A DNA stretch of 64,000 nt from Rhodoblastus sp963710275 (GCA_963710275.1 CAVPZS010000012.1:62001-126000), one strand, 5' to 3'; shown: positions 1 to 9,636, numbered from the stretch's first letter. Translations and numbers: made by a program. The notes: generated by a model from the sequence alone, not told the origin.

Positions 1-679
1 GAACCTCGAATTTCACATGCTCCTTGATCTTGTGGGTGGCTGCGTCGAGGATCACGACGTCGCCGCCGATTTCCGCGGAAACCCAGACTTCCGAGCCGTC
101 AGGGGTGAAGGCGGCGGCGCGCGGCCGCGTGTCCACCAGCACATTGGCCAGGGTCTTGCGCGTTTGCGCATCGACGAAATGCGCCATGTTGGTGGTCTCG
201 GTCGTGCAGACCACGAGCTTGCCGTCGGGGCTCACGGCGAGCCCTTCGGGCTCGACGCCGACGCGAACCGCGCCGATCAACTCCTTCGTGACGAGATCGA
301 AAAAGCTCAGGAGATTGCTGTCTTCGTTGGACGTGTAGAGCGTCTTGCCATCAGGCGAGATATCGAGCCGCTCCGGGTCGCGTCCGGCGGGAAAGGTTCC
401 TGTCACCGTCAGGCTTTGCGGGTCGATCGTCGTGACAGCGTCATCGTCGCCGAGCGCGACATAGATGGTCTTGCCATCGGGGCTGGCGATGATGCCGCGC
501 GGGCGCTGGCCGACCGGAATGGTCTTTTTTACCGTCAGCGTGTCCAGGTCGATCACCGTGACGCTATTGCCCTTCTCGTTGCTGACGAAGGCGTCGGCGG
601 CGAAAGCGGGACCGGCGAGAACAGGGCCCAAAAGCGCGCCAGCCAGCAGCCCCGCGGCAAACTTCACTTGAAATGGCAT
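1..679 (-). CDS. PQQ-dependent catabolism-associated YVTN beta-propeller protein (3' end outside window)
   Basis: Secreted beta-propeller protein of the kind encoded beside PQQ-dependent alcohol dehydrogenase systems; its exact role is not established. The protein opens with a signal peptide (hydrophobic stretch ending near AFAAD) and then shows repeated blades with the NSVTVID / SPDGKTIYV pattern about every 40 residues, at least four in the visible 226 residues. It reads off the left edge, so the C-terminus is missing. The ATG at 679 overlaps the last 16 bases of the upstream substrate-binding protein gene, which points to translational coupling. Family recognition (TIGR03866 type) is from memory of the pair. 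Confidence 0.85.
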   Translation of the reverse strand, partial: MPFQVKFAAGLLAGALLGPVLAGPAFAADAFVSNEKGNSVTVIDLDTLTVKKTIPVGQRPRGIIASPDGKTIYVALGDDDAVTTIDPQSLTVTGTFPAGRDPERLDISPDGKTLYTSNEDSNLLSFFDLVTKELIGAVRVGVEPEGLAVSPDGKLVVCTTETTNMAHFVDAQTRKTLANVLVDTRPRAAAFTPDGSEVWVSAEIGGDVVILDAATHKIKEHVKFEV

Positions 680-1918
680 TTGGTCTCCGGTCGATCGGTT
701 CCGAGCGTGTCCAGTTCGGAAAATTGATGCATGAAACCTTCCTGCGGCGAGACCGACACGACATTGCGGCCGTCGGACAGCAGGATGGGCTGGCGCAATT
801 GCAGGTTCCAGTCGCGCAGCGTCAGTTTCTGGCCCTTGAAAGCGTTGATGGCGAAATCCCTGGACAGCAGGAAGGCTTTCATGACCGCCGCATCTCCCGC
901 GGATTCGCGCGAAGCAGCCTCGCCGATCATGCGCGCCGCGGTCCAGGCCTGCATGTCCAGGGGCGTCATGAAGCGATGGAACTTGCGCTCGAAGCGCTGC
1001 TGCAATTGCGTCGCGCCCCATTGCTCGCTCGACGGGTCCCACGAAGTCGGGACCAGACCGGCGGAGCCGGCGACCGGCCGCGGGTCCCAGGTGCGAAAGG
1101 GCAGGTAATCGGCGAAAACGGCGCTTTCATCAGCAGCCACCAGCACATCATAGGCCGGCGCGTTCTGCGTGAAGACCGGGATCTGCTTCTGGATCAGGGT
1201 CACGCCGGAGTCGGAGCGCCGCGCGCCGCCGCGTATCCTCGAATATCCGCTCCTCGACGATTTTCGCGCCGAACCGCGCCGCAGACCTTTTCAGCGCCTC
1301 CGCCCAGAACTTGTCCGAGGGGTGCGAACCGAGGACGAGGAACCATTTGCGCCATTGTTTCCAGACCAGATATTGCGCCAGCCCGTCGGCCAGCATCGCG
1401 CGGCTTGGCGCGACATGCACGACATTGCCGCGGCAGAATTCCTCGCGCAGCAAATCGTCGGTGGCGCCGACGTTGAAAATCAGGGTCCTGGCCGCTTCCG
1501 GAATATCGGCGGCCTTGATCAGCGCCTCGGCCGGCAGGTCGGCGAGGATGAATTTCACACCTTGTCCGGCCAGTTCCGCGAAGGCGCTCTCGGCCGCCTC
1601 TCCCGGCTTGAGCTTCCGGGTCACCAGCTGGAAATCCTGCCCGAGGAACTCGCCGGTTGCGGCGTCGTCGTCCACGCCGATCTGCGCGCCGGCCTCGCCG
1701 TCATCGGCCGCAGGCAATTGCAGGCGGGACAGGGCCGAACGATTTTCCGCGCGCCGCAGATAGCCGATGGTGATCTTCTGCCGGACCGGCGATGGCTCCG
1801 AGGCCGGGTTGTTCGGCGCCTGCTGCGCCAAGGCGGGCGCAGCGCAAAGGATTGCTCCGGCGACACCAAAGGCCAGGGCCAAGGTTCTTTTCCGCAAAAC
1901 GACTCCCTCGCGGGCCAC
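664..1918 (-). CDS. ABC transporter substrate-binding protein, PQQ-dependent alcohol dehydrogenase system (frameshifted)
   Basis: Periplasmic binding protein of the branched-chain amino-acid-receptor type, assigned to the PQQ alcohol dehydrogenase-associated ABC family (TIGR03863 type). The N-terminus has a signal peptide (LALAFGVAGAILCAAPALAQ), followed by a mature part starting KITIGYLRRAE. The C-terminal half contains VPTSWDPSSEQWGATQLQ and ends in the family-like SPQEGFMHQFSELDTLG. The reading frame slips once at about 1225-1240; both sides align with one family, so I treat it as one gene. It is followed with a 16-base overlap by the beta-propeller gene, and the PQQ dehydrogenase itself is probably just left of the window. 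The start could be one of the codons a few residues inside the ATG at 1918. Confidence 0.85.
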
Positions 1919-2084
1919 GCCGCATTTTTCTTTATCAGTTTTGTTTCAGCCCGAATTCTAGCGTCTCCCGCGTCCGCGCGGCAATCCTCGTCTGACGGCG
2001 CCTTAGGCCAATTGCATCCGATCAATGCGCAAGGCGGCAAAGGGGACTATGTTGCAAGCTCACCAGAGATTGGGGGTAGGAGCT

Positions 2085-3195
2085 ATGCCCCGCAGAAGCG
2101 AAACCGGCGCCGATTGGACCTCATTGTTATGGCCGGGCCTGGTTGCGGCCGAGGCGGGGGCCCATCTGGCGCGTCAGATGCTGGAAGGTTTTTCTTCCGC
2201 CGCCGCGCCCGCGCCCGCGCCGCTGAAAAAATCTGGGCGAGCGAAAACGAGGTGGCGCTGGAGCTTGGCGCGGCGCGCCTGCGCCGGTTCTCGGCTGGGG
2301 CGGGGCAGGACGGCCGCCGCCCGATCCTGGTCTGCGCGCCTTACGCCCTGCATGACGCCCGCCTGGTCGATCTCTGCGAGGGCCATAGCCTGATGGCGGC
2401 GTTGCGCGCGTCCGGCGCGCCGCTCTATCTGGTCGAATGGCTGTCGGCGAAGCCAGCCCAGGCCTTTCGCGGCATCGACGATTATCTCGCCGACCTCAAC
2501 GTCATGGTCGACGAGATCGGCGGCGCCTGCGATTTCATCGGCCCGTGCCAGGGCGGCTGGCTCAGCCTGATCTTTGCCGCGCGCTTCCCGGCAAAGGCCG
2601 GAAAACTGGTCCTCGCCGCCGCTCCCATCGATATAGACGCGGCCGCCTCGCCCTTGTCGAGCCTGGCGCAGACCACCCCGATCGAGACTTTCCAGGAACT
2701 GGTCCATCTCGGCGACGGCCGGGCGCTGGGGGCCCGGGCGCTCAATTTCTGGCGCTTCGATATCGAAAGCCCGGAAAAGATCCACGATGCATTGCAAAGC
2801 GCCCTTCCCATGGATTCGCCGCGCTTTCTTGAGCAAATGGCCTCGTTCCGGGCCTGGGCCGATGACGTGCTTGACCTGCCGGGCGCCTATTACCTCGAGG
2901 TGGTCGATAAATTCTACAAACAGAACCAGTTGGCGAAGGGGGAATTCGTCGCCCTGGGCAAGCGGATTTCGCTTGAGGAGCATGCGCCGGCCGCTCTATC
3001 TGATCGCCGCCAGGGACGACGACGTCGACGGCGCCGGAACAGACCCTCGCCTGCGCCCGTCTGGTCGGCACTTCGCGCGCCCAGCTGAAACGCAAGATCG
3101 CGCCCGGCGGCCACATCCACCTGTTCGTCGGCGCGCAGACGATGAAAAATGTCTGGTCGGGCGTGCTGGACTGGCTGGCGGGCCCCGAGAACTGA
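2085..3195 (+). CDS. PHA synthase-like alpha/beta hydrolase (PhaC family, frameshifted)
   Basis: Alpha/beta-hydrolase related to the catalytic core of polyhydroxyalkanoate synthases, acting on hydroxyacyl thioesters or the polymer. The nucleophile elbow reads FIGPCQGGW, so the nucleophile is a cysteine in a G-x-C-x-G box as in PhaC, not the serine of ordinary lipases. A C-terminal AARDDDV supplies the acid and GGHIHLF the histidine. At about 370 residues it is shorter than classical class I PhaC, so it may be a depolymerase-like or accessory member. ATG 2085 is chosen because an AGGAG lies just upstream. Frame slips occur at about 2225, 2985 and 3027, while similarity continues across them. 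Granule phasins are encoded at 33.3-34.2 kb. Confidence 0.7.
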
Positions 3196-3199
3196 AATT

Positions 3200-3219
3200 C
3201 GGGCGTCGAAAAACGCCCG
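3200..3219 (+). terminator. Stem-loop after PhaC-like gene
   Basis: Inverted repeat CGGGCGT / ACGCCCG around a CGAAAA loop, five bases after the stop of the PhaC-like gene. There is no clear T-run, so it may be a weak terminator or an mRNA 3' stabiliser. Confidence 0.4.
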
Positions 3220-3301
3220 TCGCGTGACAAAACCGGAAAAATGGCGTTTGTCCGGTTACAAGGGAGAAATCGTTTTCCTTTTATCGTTGCAGGAATCTTC
3301 A

Positions 3302-4059
3302 GTGTCCGAAACCGCCCCGCCGGCCCCGGCGATCGAATTGCCGCTCTGCCCCCATTGCGCCAAGCCGGAATTCTTGTGCGTCTGCGATTCGGTCGAGCCG
3401 CGAGACACGAAAGTCGGGCTGCTGATCTTGCAGCACCCGCAGGAGCAGGACCGCCAGCTTGGCACGGCGCGGCTCGCCCATCGGGCGCTGAAGAATTCGG
3501 TGCTGAAGATTGGCCTGTCCTGGCCGAGCCTGGGCAAGGCGCTGGGGCGCGAGGCCGACGCCGGCGAATGGGCCATCCTGCATCTCGGCGGACCGTCAAG
3601 GCCTCCGACCTGCCCCGCGACCGCGCCGTGGTCGTGCTCGACAAGAAAGGCGAGCCGCTGCCGGACCAGGATCGCGCCTTGAAGGGGATCAAGGGCGTGG
3701 TGATCTTCGACGGCTCCTGGGCGCAGGCCAAGACGCTGTGGTGGCGCAACGCCTGGGTGCTCAAGGGCAAGCGGCTCGCGCTCAACCCGCAGAACCCCTC
3801 GCTTTACGGCAAATTGCGGCGCGAGCCGCGTCGCGAGGCGCTTTCGACCATCGAGGCGGCGGCGGTCGCGATCGCCGGGCTGGAAAACAAGCCGGAGATC
3901 GAAACGCGGTTGCGGAAGGATTTTTCGGCCATGCTCGACAAATATCGCGCGGCCCTGGCCGCCGGGCTCGTCACGCCTGAGACAAAGGCCAGGGATGCCG
4001 GGGCGAAAAAGGACCGTCGCCGTTCCCGGGCTAAAAAATCAGCGCCGCCGAGCGCGTGA
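3302..4059 (+). CDS. DTW-domain tRNA-uridine aminocarboxypropyltransferase (frameshifted)
   Basis: Predicted to transfer the aminocarboxypropyl group of S-adenosylmethionine to a uridine in tRNA (acp3U), as TapT/YfiP does. The N-terminus has the CPHCAKPEFLCVC cysteine cluster expected to bind zinc, followed by LLILQHPQEQDRQLGTARLA. The DTW signature appears as FDGSWAQAKTLW, then LNPQNPSLYGKLRREP. The C-terminus is a basic, low-complexity tail (about residues 220-252). Start is a GTG preceded by CAGGAA. One base appears lost near 3592 (GGxVKASDL). The 3' end overlaps the convergent DUF2809 gene by 21 bases. Confidence 0.8.
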
Positions 4060-4471
4060 TTTCTTCGGCCAAAGTTTAGGCAAGAGGCCGGCGAGCAGGA
4101 TGTCGAGCCCCAGCGCCAAGGCGAGGCCGACGGCATAGGCGAGAAAATCCCAGCCGGAAAAATAGCGGCCCAGCAGCCACTTTCCGGCCGCCGTCAGGCG
4201 AAAGACGTCGAGCGCCGGGGTGTGGATGAGTTTCGACACTTCCACCAGGGCGCAGACCAGGGCGGCGATGAACAGGATCTGCCGTGGCGGCCGCTCGCGC
4301 AGCAGCAGCGCGACGATGAAGTAAACCATCGCCGCCCAGAGCGCTGATCCGCCATATTTGACGGTGAAGCGGGGCAATGTGGTGCGCCGGGCCGTAACCG
4401 CGCAGAAAAATGCCGCCGGCGATGATGACGGCGACGGCGATGAGGCGTTTGATCGGCAGGGAGGGGCTCAT
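4039..4471 (-). CDS. DUF2809 small integral membrane protein (frameshifted)
   Basis: Roughly 143-residue inner-membrane protein with about four hydrophobic helices and a strongly basic end (WPKKSRARRR). The block RFTVKYGGSALWAAMVYF and the following LIHTPALDVFRLTAAGKWLLGRYFSGWD match my recollection of the DUF2809 family; its function is unknown. The N-terminal helix MSPSLPIKRLIAVAVIIAGG is in another frame, and the switch lies at about 4380. It is convergent with the DTW gene and divergent from rlmN. Confidence 0.65.
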
Positions 4472-4585
4472 GCGCCTGTTTCGCCAATATCCCCGAGGGA
4501 AGCAAGGAAAAGCCGCCGGTTTTCCGCCGCCTTGTTTCGTGCTAGAAGAAAAACTTCCCGTTTCCATTCACTTCAAGGACGCCGC

Positions 4586-5806
4586 ATGACGCTGGCTGTC
4601 GGGGCCGGGCCGCAAGGCCTGCCCGAAAATGATACGTTCCCGCCCTCGTCCGAGGCGCCGAAGCCGTCGCTGATGGGGCTGACCCGCAGCGGCCTCGCGG
4701 AGGCCCTGCGCGGAATCGGCACGCCCGAGCGCGAAATTCGCATGCGCGTCGCGCAGCTCTGGCACTGGATCTATTTCCAGGGCGCGCAAAACTTCGACGT
4801 CATGCTGAATGTCTCGAAAGTGATGCGGCAGAAGCTGGCCGAACATTATTCGCTTGATCGCCCGCAGGTGGCGGAAGAGCAGATTTCCGTCGACGGCACG
4901 CGCAAGTGGCTGATCCGCATGGCGCCCGTGGACCGCCACGACAAGGGCGCGGAAGTCGAATGCGTCTATATTCCGGAAAGCGACCGCGGCACGCTCTGCG
5001 TCTCGAGCCAGGTCGGCTGCACGCTGAACTGCACCTTCTGCCACACTGGCACGCAAAAGCTGGTGCGCAACCTCACCACCCAGGAGATCGTCGCCCAACT
5101 GGTGGTGGCGCGCGAAAGGCTGGGCGATTTTCCCGGCCTGACGCCGCCGGACAATGGCCTGATACCCTCGGGCGAGGGCGCGCGCGCCGTGTCCAACATC
5201 GTCTTCATGGGCATGGGCGAGCCGCTGTATAATTTCGAGAATGTCCGCGACGCCGTGGATATCCTCTCGGATGGCGAGGGACTCTCGCTGTCCAAGCGCC
5301 GCATCACCGTCTCGACCTCCGGCGTCGTGCCGGAGATCGAGCGCCTTGGCGCGGAAGCCGGCGCGGCGTTGGCGATTTCGCTCCATGCGGTGCGTGACGA
5401 GCTGCGCAACACGCTGGTGCCGCTGAACAAGAAATATCCGATCGCCGAATTATTGCAGGCCTGCCGCGACTATCCCGGCGCCTCCAATGCGCGGCGCATC
5501 ACCTTCGAATATGTGATGCTGAAAGGCGTCAACGACAGCCCCGCCGAGGCGCGCGAACTGGTGCGCCTGCTCAAGGGCATCCCGGCCAAGATCAACCTGA
5601 TCCCCTTCAATCCCTGGCCCGGCGCGCCCTATGAATGTTCCGACTGGGAGACGATCGAGAAATTCTCCGACATCGTCTTCAACGCCGGCTACGCGAGCCC
5701 GGTGCGCACCCCGCGCGGCCGCGACATCCTCGCCGCCTGCGGCCAGCTCAAGAGCGAGACCGAAAAGCTGCGGGCGAGGGCGCGGCTGGCGGCGGAGCTG
5801 GAGTAA
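4586..5806 (+). CDS. rlmN: Dual-specificity 23S rRNA/tRNA adenine C2-methyltransferase RlmN
   Basis: Radical-SAM enzyme that methylates C2 of A2503 in 23S rRNA and A37 in some tRNAs. The CxxxCxxC cluster motif is CTLNCTFC (about residue 148), followed by HTGTQKLVRNLTTQEIV. The glycine-rich FMGMGEPLYN and SLHAVRDELRN blocks are present, and the conserved C-terminal catalytic cysteine is in GRDILAACGQL. The length of 406 residues is normal for alphaproteobacteria. The ATG at 4586 follows an AAGGA; the open frame extends upstream but shows no family similarity there. No frameshift. Confidence 0.95.
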   Translation: MTLAVGAGPQGLPENDTFPPSSEAPKPSLMGLTRSGLAEALRGIGTPEREIRMRVAQLWHWIYFQGAQNFDVMLNVSKVMRQKLAEHYSLDRPQVAEEQISVDGTRKWLIRMAPVDRHDKGAEVECVYIPESDRGTLCVSSQVGCTLNCTFCHTGTQKLVRNLTTQEIVAQLVVARERLGDFPGLTPPDNGLIPSGEGARAVSNIVFMGMGEPLYNFENVRDAVDILSDGEGLSLSKRRITVSTSGVVPEIERLGAEAGAALAISLHAVRDELRNTLVPLNKKYPIAELLQACRDYPGASNARRITFEYVMLKGVNDSPAEARELVRLLKGIPAKINLIPFNPWPGAPYECSDWETIEKFSDIVFNAGYASPVRTPRGRDILAACGQLKSETEKLRARARLAAELE

Positions 5807-5814
5807 GGCGGGAT

Positions 5815-6258
5815 TTACGCCCCCTGCACGTCCAGATGGAACGCAATATTTCCGCGTGTCGCGTGGCTGTAGGGGCAGATGTTCTCATGCGCCTCTTCCA
5901 CCAGCTTGCGCAACTCGGCGGTCTTCATCGTCGGCGAGGCCACTTTCATTTCGACGGCGATGCCGAAGCCGCCGCCGTCGCGCGGGCCGACCGAAACCTT
6001 GCAGGTGACGGCGGCGTCACTCACCTTCAACTTGTGCTGCGAGGCCGCGAACTCCAGCGCGCCGCCGAAACAGGCGGCGTAACCGGCGGCGAACAAATGT
6101 TCGGGCGTCGTCGTATTGGGCAGGCCGGGGCCGCCCATGCCCTTGCGCACTGACAGGTTGACGCTCACCGATCCGTCCTCGGTTTCGGAATGGCCGTTGC
6201 GGCCCCCGGTCGAATGGGCGACGGCGGTTTCCAGCGGCTTGATCGTATAGGCGGTCAT
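5815..6258 (-). CDS. ohr: Organic hydroperoxide resistance protein (Ohr/OsmC family)
   Basis: Thiol-dependent peroxidase that reduces organic hydroperoxides in the cytoplasm, 147 residues. The two redox cysteines sit in YAACFGGALEF (about residue 59) and HENICPYSHATRGN (near residue 126), the Ohr arrangement. The opening block with AHSTGGRNGHSETEDG is also typical of Ohr rather than of OsmC proper. It is convergent with rlmN, with eight bases between stops. No OhrR-type regulator is encoded beside it. Confidence 0.9.
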   Translation of the reverse strand: MTAYTIKPLETAVAHSTGGRNGHSETEDGSVSVNLSVRKGMGGPGLPNTTTPEHLFAAGYAACFGGALEFAASQHKLKVSDAAVTCKVSVGPRDGGGFGIAVEMKVASPTMKTAELRKLVEEAHENICPYSHATRGNIAFHLDVQGA

Positions 6259-6409
6259 GGGCGTCTCCTCCGAGCTTCGGCCAAGCTTGCTCGTAAAACC
6301 GCTGGCGCAAGATTTGGTTGCCTTGGCGGCCCACGCTTTTTGCCGTGACGGCCTCGCTTTCCGCAAAAATGTTCTGTAAAGGTTCTCCTTGGAAACGAGG
6401 AGCTTTTCC

Positions 6410-7504
6410 ATGGAATGGTCGGCGCAGCAGGAAAAGGCGCTGGGGACGGTGGCGGCCTGGATCGCCGAGCCGCGCGGGCCGCAGGTTTTCCGGCTGTTCG
6501 GTTACGCCGGCACGGGCAAGACCACGCTCGCCCGCCATATTGCGGAAAACGTCGAGGGCGACGTGCAGTTCGGCGCCTATACGGGCAAGGCCGCGCTGGT
6601 GTTGCGCTCGAAAGGCTGCGGCGAGGCGCGCACCATCCATTCCATGATCTACCGACCCAAGGACATGGATACCGAAGAGCCGAGCTTTGTCCTGAATGAA
6701 GACAGCCCGGCGTCCAAGGCCAGCCTGATCGTCATCGACGAATGCTCCATGGTCGACGAGGACCTGGGACGCGACCTGCTGTCCTTCGGCAAGAAGGTGC
6801 TGGTGCTCGGCGATCCCGCGCAATTGCCGCCGGTCAAGGGCGGCGGGTTTTTCACCGAGCATGAGCCGGATTGCATGTTGACCGAGGTGCACCGGCAGGC
6901 GGCGGACAACCCGATCGTCCGCCTGTCCATGCAGGTGCGGGCCGGCGAGAGGCTGAGCATCGGCGACCACGGCGCGATGCGGGTCATCCCCCGTTCTGCC
7001 ATCGACACCGAGGCGGTAAAGAACGCCGATCAGGTTCTGGTCGGCCTCAACAAGACCCGCCGCGCCTATAACAAGCGGTTGCGCGAGATTTTCGGCTTCA
7101 AGGAGGTCATGCCGGAAGTCGGCGAGAAGCTGGTCTGCCTGCGCAATGACAAGACCAAGGGCCTGCTCAACGGCGCGATCTTCCGCGTGACCAAGGCTTC
7201 GGGCATGCGCCAGAAGCGGTTCCGCATGTTGCTGGCGTCCGAAGATGCGCCGAGCGCCAAGGCGATTCGCGTCGGGGTCCTGCCCGCCTTTTTCGAGGGG
7301 ACGGAGGAAAACCTGTCCTATGCGCAGAAGCGCGAATCCGACGAATTCGACTTTGGCTACGCCCTGACCGTGCACAAGGCGCAGGGCTCGCAATGGGACG
7401 ATGTCGTGCTGTTCGACGAAAGCTGGGCCTTTCGCGAGAACCGCGAGCGCTGGCTCTATACCGGGGTGACGCGGGCGGCGAAGAGGCTGACGGTGGTGGT
7501 CTGA
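6410..7504 (+). CDS. RecD-like superfamily 1 ATP-dependent DNA helicase
   Basis: Soluble 364-residue helicase with all expected motifs: Walker A GYAGTGKTT (about residue 31), Walker B IVIDECSMVD, motif III LGDPAQLPPV, an arginine in EVHRQA, and the UvrD_C_2-like C-terminal ALTVHKAQGSQWDDV and WLYTGVTRA. This is the compact AAA_30/UvrD_C_2 form often annotated as exodeoxyribonuclease V alpha-like; the cellular role is unassigned. The ATG at 6410 is preferred over a TTG at 6389 because AGGAG lies nine bases ahead. It stands alone between ohr and the chemoreceptor. Confidence 0.85.
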   Translation: MEWSAQQEKALGTVAAWIAEPRGPQVFRLFGYAGTGKTTLARHIAENVEGDVQFGAYTGKAALVLRSKGCGEARTIHSMIYRPKDMDTEEPSFVLNEDSPASKASLIVIDECSMVDEDLGRDLLSFGKKVLVLGDPAQLPPVKGGGFFTEHEPDCMLTEVHRQAADNPIVRLSMQVRAGERLSIGDHGAMRVIPRSAIDTEAVKNADQVLVGLNKTRRAYNKRLREIFGFKEVMPEVGEKLVCLRNDKTKGLLNGAIFRVTKASGMRQKRFRMLLASEDAPSAKAIRVGVLPAFFEGTEENLSYAQKRESDEFDFGYALTVHKAQGSQWDDVVLFDESWAFRENRERWLYTGVTRAAKRLTVVV

Positions 7505-7538
7505 AATAAAAGACCGGCGATGCTTAGGATCCTCGGAG

Positions 7539-9137
7539 TCACGCGGCGGCAGTCTCTCGCCCGAGCAGCCTGTCGAGCATGGGCTTGCTGAGCGCGCCGG
7601 GGGGCAGGCCGAGCCCGGCCTCGTCGGCCGTCAGCCACTTGACGATGGCCGGCGTCTCCAGTCCGTCGGGAAAGCGGATGGTCACGACGTCGCATTCCCT
7701 GAGCCCGGCGACGCCGGCGATCCGCGCTCCGGCCCGGCTGACGTCCAGCAGGCGCGTCTCGGCCGTCCCCCGTGGCGTCATCACGCGCATGGGCAGGTCG
7801 AGCCGGTAGCGGCCGCCGTTGTTGCGGCGGTCGAGCGGGCCCTGGCGCAGGCTCGACAGGAAGGCCTTGACGGCGTCATCGAGCTTTCGGCTGTCGACGA
7901 CGATTTCCCCGGCGGCTGTCGTCACGTTGCGCGCCATGCCGCCGCCCTCGCGGGCCGTCGCCTGGATGCCGCCGAGCGCGTCCGTCACGAGGCGCGTCTG
8001 GGTCAGCGTGTTCTGCAAGCGCTCGGCGATCCGGCCGATGGCGTTGATCTGGTTCTCGATCGCCGGCAGGGTCTTGTCGGTCAAGGTGTCGATCGTGGCG
8101 ATGCGTTCGCCGATTTCCGAAGTCGACGCGACCGCGGCGGCCGTTTCCTGTTCGACCTCGCCAATGAGCGCGCCGATTTCGCCTGTAGCCCTGGTGGTCT
8201 GCTCGGCCAGGACTTTCACTTCATTCGCCACCACGGCGAAGCCGCGCCCGGCCTCACCGGCGCGCGAGGCTTCGATGGTGGCGTTGAGCGCCAGCAGGTT
8301 GGTCTTGACCGCGATCTTGTTGATCATGTCGGCGATGGCGCCGATCCGGGCGACGGCGCCGCTCAGGCTTTCGACCGTCAGCCCGGTGTGGCGCGCCGCC
8401 TCCACCGAGGCGCGGGCGATCTCGGCGGTCCTGCGCACCGAGGCGCCGACGTCCAGCGCCGAGCGCGACAGTTCGTCGGCGGCGGTCTTGACCGCCTCGA
8501 CGCTTTCCGTCGCCTCATCGGAGGCGTCGCCCAGGGTTTTTGTCCGATCGGAGGTGGCGGCGCTGCCTTCGCCGACCGCCGTGGCGATAAGGTCGATGGT
8601 CGCCGCCGCCTCGGCCAATTGCCCGATCAGGACGCCGATCTCTCGCGAAAAGCCCTCGGTCGAAACGTCGAAGGCAGCGACGCGCTGCTCGATGCTGTCG
8701 CCAGCTTCGTTGATCGTCAGCGCCGAATGCAGCAACGCCCCCTTGAGGCCGTCGGGCAGGATGCGCCGGTAATAGCGATTGTGCTGCATGGCTTCGAGCG
8801 ACGCCGTCGCTTCGCGGATCAAGGCGTCGAACGTGTCGGCCATGTCGTTGATCGAATAAAGCATCTCCGCCAGCTCGCCGCCTTCGCGGACGCGAAGGAT
8901 GCGGGTTTCGAGATCGCCCTCCTGCAGCGCCTTGCAGACGCGATGGGCGTCGCGGCAAACGCGCTGCACCCGGAACAGCGCCGAGAGCGCGTAGCCGTTG
9001 CAGCCCAGCGCCGCCAGCAGGCAGACCAGCGCCGGCGAACGCGCGCCGCCGGCCGCGAGCGCAAGACAGGCGAGGGTGAAGGCGGCGCCCAGGGCGAGCG
9101 CAGCCTGCCCCTTAGAGAGAGAAGACCAGTTCATCAT
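7539..9137 (-). CDS. Methyl-accepting chemotaxis protein with C-terminal PilZ domain
   Basis: Chemoreceptor of 532 residues. Two closely spaced transmembrane helices (residues about 8-56) leave no periplasmic sensor, and a HAMP-like region follows. The signalling hairpin tip contains KTNLLALNATIEA and GRGFAVVANEVK (about residues 280-310). After residue 430 a PilZ domain is recognisable from RRNNGGRYR and DVSRAGARIAG, the c-di-GMP-binding R-type and DxSxxG motifs. The short N-terminal hairpin and the overlapping PAS gene suggest the PAS protein supplies the sensory input, as in a split Aer. Start ATGATG at 9137. Confidence 0.9.
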   Translation of the reverse strand: MMNWSSLSKGQAALALGAAFTLACLALAAGGARSPALVCLLAALGCNGYALSALFRVQRVCRDAHRVCKALQEGDLETRILRVREGGELAEMLYSINDMADTFDALIREATASLEAMQHNRYYRRILPDGLKGALLHSALTINEAGDSIEQRVAAFDVSTEGFSREIGVLIGQLAEAAATIDLIATAVGEGSAATSDRTKTLGDASDEATESVEAVKTAADELSRSALDVGASVRRTAEIARASVEAARHTGLTVESLSGAVARIGAIADMINKIAVKTNLLALNATIEASRAGEAGRGFAVVANEVKVLAEQTTRATGEIGALIGEVEQETAAAVASTSEIGERIATIDTLTDKTLPAIENQINAIGRIAERLQNTLTQTRLVTDALGGIQATAREGGGMARNVTTAAGEIVVDSRKLDDAVKAFLSSLRQGPLDRRNNGGRYRLDLPMRVMTPRGTAETRLLDVSRAGARIAGVAGLRECDVVTIRFPDGLETPAIVKWLTADEAGLGLPPGALSKPMLDRLLGRETAAA

Positions 9138-9636
9138 ACGAGCTTGCCTTGCCGAGGACGATTTCAGTGAGCTGCCGATAGGAGGAGACCAGGCCGTTCT
9201 TGGCGTTGGCGCTGGCGTCCTCGGTTCGTCTCAAGGCGGCGTAGAGAGGGGTGATGGTTTCATCGATGACGCGACGGTTGGGCGCGCGGCGATTGGAATG
9301 GAAGCCGACCATGCGCCTCTCGCCGTCGTAGGAGGGGGTGACATGGGCGAAAACCCAGTAGAAATCGCCCGATCGCGTCATGTTCTTGACATAGGCGAAG
9401 ACCTCGTGGCCCTCGGCGAGCCGGTCCCACAGCAGCTTGAACACCGCGCGCGGCATGTCCGGGTGGCGGATGACGCTGTGCGGCGCGCCGAGCAATTCGT
9501 CCTCGCCATAGCCCGCGACCTTGCAGAAAGCGCGATTGACATAGGTGATCCGGCCCTTGAGGTCAGTCTTCGAGACGATGAAATGCTCGCGGTCGAAAAA
9601 GACTTCTCTCTGGGTCGGGTTGATTTTTCTCTGCAT
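9112..9636 (-). CDS. PAS-domain sensor protein (Aer-like N-terminal module)
   Basis: A 174-residue soluble protein made almost entirely of one PAS domain. TDLKGRITYVNRAF, VAGYGEDELLG, HSVIRHPDMPRAVFKLLW and the YWVFAHVTPSYDG block are the pattern seen in Aer-type FAD-binding redox sensors. It lacks a signalling domain. Its stop lies 26 bases inside the downstream receptor gene, so the two are co-translated and probably form one redox/energy-taxis receptor. FAD binding is inferred from family resemblance only. Confidence 0.85.
   Translation of the reverse strand: MQRKINPTQREVFFDREHFIVSKTDLKGRITYVNRAFCKVAGYGEDELLGAPHSVIRHPDMPRAVFKLLWDRLAEGHEVFAYVKNMTRSGDFYWVFAHVTPSYDGERRMVGFHSNRRAPNRRVIDETITPLYAALRRTEDASANAKNGLVSSYRQLTEIVLGKASSYDELVFSL

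Noticed and set aside
673..3088. Very long open frames antisense to or out of frame with the first genes
   Set aside because: GC-rich coding DNA keeps antisense frames open; these lack protein-family features, while the opposite frames show clear ones.
6017..7393. 458-codon open frame antisense to the helicase and ohr genes
   Set aside because: It covers two recognisable genes in other frames; composition is that of a shadow frame (rich in Arg, Leu, Gly, His).
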